Origin: Haemonchus contortus
Lineage: Eukaryota; Nematoda; Chromadorea; Rhabditida; Trichostrongylidae
DNA: 64,000 bases
Reading direction: 5' to 3'
Assembly (NCBI GenBank): GCA_000469685.2
Contig: LS997565.1
Span: forward strand, 16,767,293-16,831,292
Each line of letters starts with the position of its first letter. The stretch's first letter is position 1. The notes below the pieces were generated by a model. It ran no database searches, was not told the DNA's origin, and was given only the letters and a program-made list of their open reading frames with translations. The position numbers and the translations under genes were made by a program. Of the stretch, positions 47,640 through 57,999 are shown piece by piece.

Positions 47640-50600
47640 ATGAAGAGAGCAGCGGACGGCCAAGTAAAGGAACGAGATGTTGGTAAGCGCCGATTTCAGT
47701 ATTGATTCTGATTAGTAAAATGTTCTCATGAATGAATAATGCTCTCATTTGCCTGTGATGGAAGTAGAGCCGAGTTCCGCCTCGAATTGTACCACGACTT
47801 TTATACAATGCGTAGATGCCCTGGTTTACTTGCATAATGAAAAACTTTTCTTTCATTCGCTACTCATTCTCGTACTCTAGCACGTCCCACTTTTTTTTTA
47901 ATTTCATGACATCAGCATTCCTCTTGTGTCACTAGGGCCTTTAACGGTCACATAATCGCGAATATACTATTTTTTCAAATTACGACCATCGCATGGCCTA
48001 ATCGTGAAGTACAAGAGAAAAAAACAAGGAGTTTTGAATTCTCTTTTAGTTGCCATTACTTACTTATCCACAACCTGGTCCCTCCTTCTTTGTTGCAGAT
48101 ATGTTTGGTCAACCGAAGGAAAAAATAGGGACATGGGAAGCAAAACACTCAGATGAGATACTCATTTTCACCCACAAGGAGTGTGAACATCGGCCAAAGG
48201 TGGCTGCATTCGATATGGGTACGGGAGGCTTGTGCATTTTCAGTCTAGTTTTATCATGTTCATTGACCATAGGCTTACAGATGGAACTTTAATAACAACC
48301 AAGTCGGGTAAGGTGTTCCCCGTAGACAATTCCGACTGGAGGATCATGTACGATAAGATTGCACCGCATCTGAAGAAATTACACAACGAAGAGAATTTCA
48401 AAATTGTCATCTTTACCAACCAAAAAGGCTTACAGGTATTACTTTTTCCACGTGTTACGCAAAGTTTATTACTTCTGGACAGTACTTTTGACATTTTTAC
48501 GTCACTGTGCCCGATAATCCTTAGTTTTAGTCCAAAATCCCAGATATTTATACTCTTGTTAAATCACCACCGATGTAAAGTACGGTATAGGTGACTGGAG
48601 AGCATAGGTATCATTTAATCCAAAGTATTAGATGAAGTCGTAGCAACGCATTTAACACACCACTACGATTCTGAAGAAGTACCATATTGCCTGATAATCA
48701 TTTGAACTGCCGGAACACTCACTTGAAAATCGGATTTTAAACTGGCGTAAACATATTTCCCACTCTGAATTGGGTCTCTCCATTCAGAACTGGGTGTCAA
48801 GTTGAGGGTATGAGGTTTCAGAATGTAGTTTCTGGGATCTCGGCTCATAAGGTCGTTGCCCCTTTAATAGAGAGTTACATGATAGATTAGCTTTATAGTT
48901 TGGAAATGTTGATGTAGGGATGTAAAGCATCAACAAACGGATCTGGAATGCCATACCCTATGCACTCTAATTCTTCAACTCCCGGAACTATTCATGTTCG
49001 TCATGTTTTCAAAGAGCGAGTACATTTCCAACCCCATTCCAGACAGGAAAAGTCGATAAAAATGGTTTCAAGCGAAAAGTGGAGGCAATTATCACGAAAC
49101 TTGGAGTTCCAGCTCAGGTTCCTTTGCACGTTACCATTTTATTCTGGCATTTGTCACGGCCTTTTACAGGTATTCGTCGCTATAGGTGAGGGACATTATC
49201 GTAAACCTTGTACCGGGATGTGGAAAGAACTGGAAGAGGCAAACGGTGAAGTCGCTATCCAAGTTGACGAATCGTTATATGTGGGAGATGCAGCGGGTAG
49301 ACATAAAACTAAGGTATTCGATTGTTTCTCGTGTTCCTAGGATTCGTAATGGGAAATTATTTAGTAGTTCTCGATATTACAGACTCGTCCTAAAAAGGAT
49401 CATTCTTGCTCTGATCGTTTCTTCGCAGCTAATGTGGGACTCACTTTCCATACTCCTGAAGAGTTCTTCCTCGACCAAAAAACACTTGAACCTTGGGGAC
49501 CACCTTCCTTCGATCCAAATGAGTTTTTCAGTACGAAAAGGCCCTTACTCGAACCAGAAGGTGAGTTAAAGGATTCTTGAGTATCTAAGTCGTGATCGCA
49601 GTAAGGTGCAGCCGAACATGGAAAACACTGACGACCTTTAGAGATATTGAAGATTGTAAAGGACGTTGCTAGCTGTTGCCACAGAAGTTATGGACATTGT
49701 ACTGCATTTCGTTACTTATAAAAACAATTTTGCTCAAGTCAACCAACCTGCCAACCCCTAGGATCGTTCTGGGTTTGGCTCCTATACCTGTCTCTAACCA
49801 TGTCAGATAAATTTATACTACGACCTTCGCTGGGCGGTGTGCCTAGCAATTCACGTTCGATGTTTTAGCAATCTCTGGAGGTTGTCTAGATTTAATCGAC
49901 GTTGTCTTCTAGTTGAAACTGTGATATCCTCTGTCTGCTCTGTATATTCCATTTTTCAGACTCTCCTTTGCCATCACCAGCAAAGGAAGTAATCGTGATT
50001 GTCGGTTTTCCGGGATCAGGGAAGTCGACGTTTGCTCGGAAGTTGGAGGTGGATTATGGGTACATGGTGGTGAATCGTGACACCCTTGGCACTTGGCAGA
50101 AGTGTTGCGAACATGCGCGAGTGCATCTGAGATCTGGAAAGAGCGTGGTTGTGGACAACACCAATCCAAATAAGGAATCGAGGTGAGGAATTAAAATCCT
50201 GGATAAAAAGTTTCGTGTTGTATTTATTGCACATAGGAGCCGCTATATAGCACTGGCGAAAGAGATGAAGGTGCCTTGCCGATGTTTTGCCCTAACATGC
50301 GATATTCATCAAGCCGAACATAATGTGAAATACCGTCTCCTAACGCAAAAGTCATCCAATGAAGTCACCGCAATGGTACTCCGTATGTATGCGAATAAAT
50401 ATGAGGTGAGTCCGTTAGTGAGGCACCTGCACGTTGCGCTGGATACTGGTAACATTGGATTGCCGAGACTGTCAAGCTCAAAGACACCTCAGGTAGCGGG
50501 AATGGCGTTGGGTTACAAGGTACTGCAGGATAGCGTTTCAAGCTGATTACGCTTATTACCTACTACCTCCCGAATTTCCCGATAGGGTGGTGTCGATCAT

Positions 50601-51597
50601 ACTGCGGAAAAGCAGGAAGTCATTTTGAATGTCTTCCATTAGCTTAGATGGTCAGGCTTGTGAAGAAAGCCGTATGCGGGAGTTTGAGGAAGAGGTTAAA
50701 CCCAATGAACTTTTCCTTCTTGTTCTGAATAGTTTTCTAATGGCTTCGCAAAGTTACTTGTATCTACCACGTGTTTGACTTCGGCTTGCATCCTCTCTAA
50801 CTTGTGGGTAGCAAGTAATGTGTCGGGTCCTTTGAACACACATATTCTTAATTCTACTTAGTTACTGGGTTTCTGGGAATAAACAACCCCATGAAACACT
50901 TGTTGAGCCAAGGGCTAGAACGGCTTCTACGGATTACGGTAGCGCATGTTCCTTACCAAACTCCGCTCGAACGAATTGAGGTCCCCTGTACTGTGTACCT
51001 CAATTCGTTCGGGCGGAGGTGGTCTAGTGATGAAAGGCGCGTTATCGCATACGCATGGTCACGGGTTCAAATCCTGGTTGATATCCGCCTAGACCAAACA
51101 ATCCTGCCATCCCTCCGAGTACGGTTAGTTAATACCAGACTCGTTTGGAGGATAAAAACGCTGACTTGTGCATCGGGCGGCCACTGCAATTCATTGCATA
51201 AGCCACATGGCCATTCAATACGCCACTACGATTTTGAATGGACGTCGAATACGGGGGCGCATTTCTCAGATGGGTTTGGTTAACCCCAAAATCATCATAT
51301 TTTACCGTTTTAACCCTTATCTATTTGATCTACAAACGTGAAATAGACAATTTGTTGAAACGTAAGCAAAAAGTCACCCATAGAAAAATGCCAAGATCCC
51401 TCCAGATGCACTCACTCAGGAGTCAGCCGTTAATATTGTAGGAGATGTGTGTAGGCTCTTGCTTCTCTTCACAAATCTGTTTCTAGAAACCAGAGCTATC
51501 AGAAGGATTCGACTCCGTGGTCCATGTGAATTTTGTGCCCAGTTTCGACAACGAAGAGCACGAAAAGTTGTACAAACAGTTTCTGTTGGAAAAATGA
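47640..51597 (+). CDS. PNKP: Polynucleotide kinase 3'-phosphatase
   Basis: Repairs DNA strand-break ends: removes 3'-phosphates and phosphorylates 5'-hydroxyls before ligation. Nine exons: 47640-47682, 48099-48218, 48281-48435, 49043-49117, 49170-49313, 49383-49560, 49960-50182, 50237-50405, 51487-51597, phases consistent, 405 residues. HAD phosphatase: FDMDGTLI (D53/D55 nucleophile pair), [42 protein letters not shown]. Kinase: Walker [10 protein letters not shown] at 254-262, [25 protein letters not shown], and the last exon with [15 protein letters not shown]. The N-terminus before the phosphatase is only about 45 residues, so the FHA domain of vertebrate PNKP is absent. The start is supported by frame; exon 1 is short. 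Intron 8 carries a SINE and a hairpin. Confidence 0.95.
50963..51016. repeat. 20-bp hairpin beside a SINE in PNKP intron 8
   Basis: Arms CCGCTCGAACGAATTGAGGT (50963-50982) and ACCTCAATTCGTTCGGGCGG (50997-51016) pair with one mismatch around a 14-nt loop. The right arm runs straight into the SINE head. Confidence 0.75.
51016..51300 (+). mobile_element. tRNA-derived SINE, copy 3 (in PNKP intron 8)
   Basis: The head GGAGGTGGTCTAGTGATGAAAGG is A-box-like and GGTTCAAATCC (51064-51074) fits a B box. The body has CAATACGCCACTACGATTTTGAATGG and the tail CTCAGATGGG. It is in the same orientation as the host gene. Confidence 0.75.
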
Positions 51598-52159
51598 AAT
51601 GGAACTGACACTTCACTAGAGAATGAACGCACTTTTCATTCCACTTTGATTCATGGATCGGTGATGAAAACAGCTTTTTGATGATCTCTTCCTGGCTGTA
51701 TCACGAGTTCTCTCACCAGTAACAATGGTACTCACCTAATTGATCAAATTCGGTTGATTTCAGCTTTTCCTTATTTTTCTAACATTTTAGCCTATGTTGA
51801 GCTCCACCTACTCGAATGTGTTATTGATTCTTCATCGAAACCTCTGGTATTACAAAAATTATTCGCTTATTGTTATCCTGCATGTTTTACAATGTTTTTA
51901 AGTCACTGTGTTTTGCGTTTTATCGGTTTGTCTGAGGGGGTTCCTCGAACACTTGAATTTGATCAAGTTTTGCAAAGCTAGATTCTAAGTCAATGTCTCA
52001 GTAACGTTGAAACTGGATGCTGGGTGTTTATACAACATCAGTAATATCGCCCGATTCACGCCGTGCTCTCCTCCCTTTTGTGTTAAGGCTGGCGTTGCGA
52101 CTGTATCCCTTCCTAACTTGAATCTTTAAGTCTGGGAGAACAGGAATTACAATTATAAT
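51598..52159. other. PNKP 3' flank, nothing recognised
   Basis: A short AT-rich plus-strand frame (51754-51981) has no motif. I found no clear AATAAA close to the PNKP stop. Confidence 0.35.
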
Positions 52160-52504
52160 TTCCTTGTCAAATGTTCACACGCACTCACCGCTACACACGT
52201 CGTGCGTGCTGACCGCTTTGGGCGGAGTTTAGCTCAAATCACATGTGTTCGGGCAACTTGATTCACGCCCTAACTACTACAACTTGGTTGCGTATTTTTA
52301 CTCGAGTAAAGCTCATTTTGCGCACCCTTGCTCCAGTGGACGGAGTTCAGTCCAACTGACATTATTGTTACCGTCCTGCCTCTGTAAATCTACCATTTGA
52401 ACGCTTCAGGTCCACGGAAACAGGAAATTCCGGTAGAATAATCATTTCGCGCACGCTCCGCCCCGAGTGGGCGGGGCCTACTTCTCCCAGCTACTATCAC
52501 TGTT
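52160..52504 (+). repeat. Degenerate module-repeat cluster
   Basis: Three to four weakly conserved modules: GGGCGGAGTTTAGCTC, GGACGGAGTTCAGTCC, GGGCGGGGCCTACTTCTCCC, with CCTCTGTAAATCTACCATTTGAACGCTTCAGG and an ACAGGAAATTCCGG end. Again it is followed by a microsatellite. Confidence 0.6.
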
Positions 52505-52650
52505 TCCAACCTATACGTACACGTGCACGTACACGTACACGTACACACACATACAACTACATCTACACCTACACCTGCACACACCCACACACACACACAA
52601 CCCCCTCCCCTTCCCCGCCCACCTACCCACACGCACATCCATACACACAC
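52505..52650. repeat. Microsatellite (ACGTAC)n / (CA)n
   Basis: ACGTAC/CACGTA units followed by CACACA and CCCACC units. It gives spurious His/Thr and Val/Cys-rich frames on both strands. Confidence 0.9.
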
Positions 52651-52689
52651 ACCGAAAATAAATCTGTGGCCCTCTCTTACACCACTTGT

Positions 52690-53034
52690 GGCGCTGTCGG
52701 GTTAGAAAACAGCACAGATAGGGCGTTGCGAAGGCTCGAAAATCGTCTGATGTGTATGACCCATAGCCACAATTATAGGCAATGTTTGTAAGTCTTGGCT
52801 TGACGTAGTTGTCTTTTTGCGCAATTGCAACAACCGGAAACTCGTCCAAAAACCCCTTCCATGTCATTTCCGTCACGGTTATCTCGTACAAGCTCTGTTT
52901 CCATTACTTTAAGTAACGTTATCGCAACATCGACCTGCTTCACTTACTTCATCACATGCACTGTTCCCAACCGATACTTCTGCTGTTCGACTTAAAAATG
53001 GTAAGGCAGAATTATCGTGAGTTGTGCCTTTAAC
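52690..53034. mobile_element. Truncated MITE of the AGGCAC family
   Basis: The right end CGTGAGTTGTGCCTTTAA (53017-53034) is the terminal repeat. The left part (GTTAGAAAACAGCACAGATAGGGCG) resembles the interior of the MITE at 13503 (GTCAGAAAACAGCTGGATAGGGCAC). The left terminal repeat is missing. Confidence 0.45.
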
Positions 53035-54020
53035 ATACGTACGGTATCGAAATTCATCTTCATTCGAAAGGAAAAAAAAACGAAAATTCGATGCGTTACA
53101 TTTACAACTTCGAGTGCATAAGAAGGCAAATTCATGCTATGGGAATGTGGCCCGTTCAAGAAAATAACTTTGTGAGTAGTAAGCAGGGCAATTAAGCAGC
53201 AAAGGCACTGGGATGTCATCACAGATCGAACAGAAACCGAAAGGAAAACATTAACGTCAAGAGTTATAAGTGACAGAAGTTATCAGGAAAGAGAGGGTAA
53301 AGTAGAGATATACAACTGAGAGGTGGTGCACTTGCACGACCATCTAAATAGAATACATATCACGGGTATAAATGGGTACATCATATTATGCATCTATGAA
53401 GAAATTTCTCTTGAATATACGGATTCAAGCTGCATTTACACTTCCCGACGTGACGCCGACTGCCAATGCGCCTATGGGACAGCAATGAGTGGTAGCTGTT
53501 GATAAGTGGAATCTTGGCATCGATATCATGCCACTCGCCAACGTCATTCTCGTCCACCAGCTTCTATGGAAATCATGGGAAAGGAATCACCCATCGATCG
53601 GCGTACTGTAGAAGTACAGTAGCAATGGAGTTTTGAGGGACATGGGGGCTCACTAGGAGCTAAGACACCCCTTGTAGTCGGTGTCGACTGTAATCGTGCT
53701 GGAGAGTGAAGATGCAGCCGCTGTTGAAATGCAGCAATTAGGCACAATTAAGCGCTTTCAACAAAAATATGCAAGAGCACTATGAATAAAAAGTGAAAAG
53801 AAAAGTAGCAGGCGGTCAGTAATGGCAATGTCAAAACGTAACGGAAATTGGTTCTGCGTAGTTAGTTAGCACTGAGATACAAACGGAAAGTGAATTCTCG
53901 TAGAATGACTCTGATGGGGTGGTAAACACTCGCGATCAGTAGGATTCGAGTAGGCACTATGTGCATAATGAGATTCAAGTGTTTGATTTGATATATCAAG
54001 ATCGAGGCATATCCTTTTGA
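53035..54020. other. Intergenic DNA without recognised features
   Basis: No coding motif or repeat was recognised. The 53747-53544 minus-strand frame is unremarkable. Confidence 0.35.
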
Positions 54021-56425
54021 CTAGTATTCATCGTCATCGTCTTCTTCTTCTCGTTCCTTCAACAGCCTTTTACGTTCTTCGTAAGATCTTTGCTCACAGA
54101 CAATAGCGCTAGCGACCAGAAGCACCACCTGAAGTAGAATTGGAATTAGTATTCAGAGCCAATACGTTAGGCTTATACTAATTGACTTTAGCCAGAGGAC
54201 TTAGGGTTTGAATGACGATAATATTAAAGGATTAGTCATGAGCCCTTCCACAATCTTAACCACCTCAACATCTCAAGAACAGCTACAAGCAAGTCTAGAT
54301 GCTGAATGCATGGCGCAACCCCACAGTGACACTTGTCAACGTTAAGGCTTGATTACTTGGGGATCGAGCAACTTGACAAAGAAAGTTCAGAAAAGTGGAA
54401 AAACACATCAGATGACTGTTGGAAAAGTACAATTTTTTTTCAAGCACTCATCTTCGTGAAGATGCGTTGGTGCAGGTTGTCATAAGAAATGTTGTAAGGA
54501 GGATAAAGGTCTCTCTTTTGACGTTGATCAATATTGTTTGTGGTATGGGCCCATGCATTCAATGTCCTTTTTTAATTGTAGAGGCGTTTTGAATGGGTAT
54601 GTGGCCCATAAAATTATCTCATGTGACCCAACGATTACAAATCACTAGATTTATCCCTCCAGACTACGAGTCCGGTGCCAGCTAGCCGACCAGGAAGGAA
54701 TGGAGGGCTTGATTGATCTGGAAAGGTATCGGTCCAGGACGCCACTTGTCCCCACACCGTTGCTCTCAAAGAACATCGCGAATAGTCAGTCATGGTAATG
54801 ACATTAACAATGGAAATGCCAGCAATGGTAATAATGGATGACAATTACAATAAGGCTGATCGAACCCCAATTTTCGCTTTCGCCCCTCTATGGACTGTAG
54901 ATCCGTCTAGTGTGTTCCATTTTGCATTGCAGTGACGCCGAAACATGCAAAAACGTTCGCATACCGGAACGTTTGCGTGCCAGCTTCTTTTATTTCAGTA
55001 ACCACCTTTCACCAAAACGTGAGTGTACTAGTATGGCAGAAACCAACTGGCCGAGCATGGATTTTACAGGACTTTTTTTTGAGGCCATAAGAGGAAAGTC
55101 GTTCGATACCTTCACAAACACGTTTGCCGGACAGTTTTGCTCGACGATCCCGCACCAACTGACCGACCACCCCCGTCGCTCGCGTGTCTCATTCAGCAAG
55201 TTCCTAATCGTCACCCTCAATAGGAAGGAGTTTTTGCAGGATCTGGTGATGGGAGATGAGAGCTGGATCTTCTACGACAACAACAGAGGGTTGTGTTCGT
55301 TTGTTACAAGAAAAAGATACGTTCGTGCAGCTTGAGTCATCACACGGAATAGGTTTTGCTGTGTTGCTCTTAGAACTCGAAGGAAATGCTATATAACAAC
55401 CCTTAAAACCAGACAGTCGCGGCCAACATCTATACAGTCAGCTCCAGGGACTCGTTCATGCAATCGGATAAAAGCGGCTCAGAAATTTTTTGGCCATCTT
55501 CTATATGAGAGTGCTCGGCCTCCCAACCCACTGCGAGCCAGTCCAATTTACAGGAGCTTGGTAGGGAAGGCGTTCTTCACCTTTCTCGTTCCCTTGAGCT
55601 CATCCCTCCTGACTATCACCCTTCGGGGTCGATTAATTGACACCAGATTCGTGTAGGAGGATCGAAGCACTGAATTGTAAATCGGCTGACCACCGTAAGT
55701 CATTGTATAGGCCACATACGCATTCAATACGCCACTACGATTCTGAATGGAAGTCGAATGCGGATGCGCAACTCTCAGACGGGATTGGTTAACGCCCAAA
55801 GGGTTAATCCTTTATCCTTTTGACCCCGGGGGATGGAAGTCTCGGTTGGCTTGGGCAGATATGATCCGGGAACCGAATCCGTGACCATGCGTGTGTGGAG
55901 TGCAACACTCGTCACTGTACCACCTCCGCCCTCGAAGACTTATCAACGGGATAGGAGGTTCCGTTAGCCCAGGCACATAAAGATCTGGGATTCGAACACG
56001 TGGCCATGCCTGTCCGTTACTGCGCCACTTGCTACTACGTCACCATTGCCTCAGCCTAATACATGCTAGTGATATTCTTAAAATATTCAATAATAAGAAT
56101 GGAAAGGAAGTCAACATGGATCGATATTTTAAATCACCTGTAGGAATAGAAAACTACAAAAAATGACTATCAGCAGCGTTTCTGAATTAAGAAACCGTCG
56201 TACAGGAAGACATTCGCCGGCTTGTGCACATTCCGGTCGAGCTCGCCACGTTTCTTCCAATTTATAGTGCAGCTGAAATTCTGTCGATTGAGGGAGACAA
56301 CAGTCATAAGTCTCTCAGGAAACTCGGACGAATTAAAAACATCGCCGTACCCTTTTTCTGACAGTAACTGTGAAGGCGACGGCGACCACCTGTGCTGCTA
56401 TCATGGCTAATTGTCCGAGTACATA
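54021..56425 (-). CDS. Possible two-exon 3' end of an unknown small membrane protein gene
   Basis: The minus-strand exon 56425-56351 (AG acceptor, GTACGG donor, phase 0) encodes a hydrophobic stretch LGQLAMIAAQVVAVAFTVTV ending VRKR. The exon 54128-54021 (after TACTTCAG, phase 0) continues VVLLVASAIVCEQ, then the charged RSYEERKRLLKEREEEDD and a stop after DDEY. Together they form one open frame of 60 codons with one or two membrane-like segments and a strongly acidic tail. The 2.2-kb intron would contain a mariner relic and SINEs. No family is recognised, the upstream start is not found, and the join is inferred only from phase and splice sites. Confidence 0.3.
54585..54765 (-). mobile_element. 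Degraded tRNA-derived SINE, copy 4
   Basis: The minus strand shows remnants of the SINE: a GGTGTGGGGACAAGTGGCG-like head, and TGGGCCACATACCCATTCAAAACGC at its far end. The middle is rearranged and the B box is lost. Confidence 0.45.
54910..55400 (+). mobile_element. mariner-family transposase relic
   Basis: The plus-strand frame contains PHQLTDHPRRSRVSFSKFL, then LNRKEFLQDLVMGDESWIFY followed by DNNR. This is the mariner linker and second catalytic-Asp region (family 'PHELT..Q...R...C..LL.R....FL..IVTGDE.WI.YDN'). The frame is broken on both sides, and no terminal repeats or third catalytic Asp could be placed. Upstream sequence to 54910 is probably part of the same element in other frames. 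Confidence 0.6.
55620..56045. mobile_element. Cluster of three SINE fragments in opposing orientations
   Basis: 55620-55800 is the tail half of the SINE in plus orientation (GGCCACATACGCATTCAATACG, CTCAGACGGGATTGG). 55830-55932 and 55945-56045 are two head halves in minus orientation (CGTCACTGTACCACCTCC and GCCACTTGCTACTACGTCACC, read on plus). This points to repeated insertion or recombination between SINE copies. Confidence 0.6.
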
Positions 56426-56429
56426 CTGG

Positions 56430-57058
56430 AAGTAAAATGTAGAATCGAAGAAAAGCGACCGAGAAAAATTATGATAATGTACTCCATGAAAGCCCTCCTC
56501 CTCACATCCAGAAAACCACGCAGTCCAACTGACAGGAATTTGGCAGGAAAGACGGACCCCGCCTTCCCCTTTTCCCTGACCTCTTCCCATCTCATTATCA
56601 CTTTCATGGGCACCTCGAGCAGGTTTTGGGGAGGGGGAAGTTTGCTAATTCTGCTATAGGTTTCATCAAGCTGTTCCACCGTCATGAACACGACGGATCT
56701 ATGTGTCTATTTTCACAAGCCGTATAACCATGGATATCTTGCATAAACAAATAGCAATCAACGAGTTGTTGTTGGTTGTGAGGAACTCGACAGCTGTCCA
56801 CGTCCCCAATTAACCCAGCAATGTGTACGACAGGATGATACTTGCATCTGTGAGTGAATGAAGAATAAGCCATGGCCTTTGAATCGAGTAGACACTTGAA
56901 TAGACACCTGGTCAGAAAGGATAGCCCATATTTCTGGAAAGTTTGCCCCTCCATCCGGATCCCCTAAGTGAAGTCGGTAGAGTCCTGAAGTGTGGCTTTT
57001 TAAGTACCATCGTCAGCCAAGTGGGAGCTAAGCACTGCTTCTAGGGAAGTACTCAGGT
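56430..57058. other. Intergenic DNA with overlapping unassigned ORFs
   Basis: Minus-strand frames at 56954-56682 and 56691-56407 overlap in different frames and lack motifs. One could hold the missing 5' exons of the gene ending at 54021, but I cannot choose. Confidence 0.25.
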
Positions 57059-57239
57059 GATCCACGCAAGCATCATACGTATAGTAGCGGTTCCATTTGT
57101 TCGTGTTGGGTTCAGCTTCATGCCTGACGGGAATTAGACAGAAATTGTGGGCCTATATCTCACGATTTCCTACCGATACGGATTTGTACCTTATCATTCG
57201 TCGCTTGCCTATGAGTGTTACGCTAGTTTGACAGTGAAA
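57059..57239 (+). repeat. Direct repeat, copy A
   Basis: GATCCACGCAAGCATC.TA to GCTAGTTTGACAGTGAAA. It matches 57817-57991 at roughly 80% identity with small indels. See copy B. Confidence 0.8.
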
Positions 57240-57816
57240 GACTATGACTCTATTTGGTAGCTTTTATAACGAAAATAGAAACGCAACGTAACCACTTTTT
57301 TTTCAAATTATTACATTATTTATGAATATTGATAGTTTGCGTGCCTTTTTGGCGTCATATGGGAAGAGATATTATGTCATTTGATCATGTGCCTACTTTC
57401 ACGTCATCAGCTTTGCCCTACGCTCCTCCAGGAAAAAAATTGTTCTCACCCCTCTCCCGCCTCCGCCTTACTAAATGGAGACGTTGCAGCACAACAGGCT
57501 CTCAAACCCCCTGCAACAAATCTCCCCCATTCAATAAGGTTGAGAACAAGACACGCAAAGAGACCGTCGTCGGGTAAGGAGAATAGAAAGAGTACGCGCT
57601 GAACGCAGGAAGGGGATAAAGGGAATAAGCTGCGCACTAACTTTCTTTCAAGGTTATTGGGATCTTTTGGACATCTCTGACTATGGAATGAATAACGAGC
57701 CGGCTTATGTACGACTGAATGTGTTTTTGTTTTGTTTTGTTTCAAAGTAATCGTGTGCCAATTAAGTGAAGGAAAGCGACGCTTGGACAGCCCATGTGGG
57801 AATGAACCCGCGGATC

Positions 57817-57991
57817 GATCCACGCAAGCATCGTATGTGTAGTAGCAGTTCCATTTGTTCGTGCTTGGTTCAGCTTCAAGGCAGACGAGAATTGGTCAGA
57901 AATTGTGTATACTTATTTCATGTTTTCCTACTGATTTAGATTTTACCCTATCATTCGTCACCTATGAGTTTACGCTAGTTTGACAGTGAAA
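57817..57991 (+). repeat. Direct repeat, copy B
   Basis: Second copy, same orientation, 577 bp downstream of copy A. The sequence between (57240-57816) has no coding motif. The spacing fits either a segmental duplication or the ends of a small non-autonomous LTR-like element. The copies do not show the TG...CA termini expected of LTRs. Confidence 0.8.
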
Positions 57992-57999
57992 CTCTTTTA

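Noticed and set aside
50640..50700. Extra PNKP exon encoding a Glu-rich stretch
   Set aside because: Including it breaks the phase between exons 8 and 9, which join cleanly without it into the conserved end of the kinase.
51021..51090. Possible functional tRNA gene
   Set aside because: A and B boxes are present but no acceptor stem pairs, and the same sequence continues into the SINE body found in other copies.
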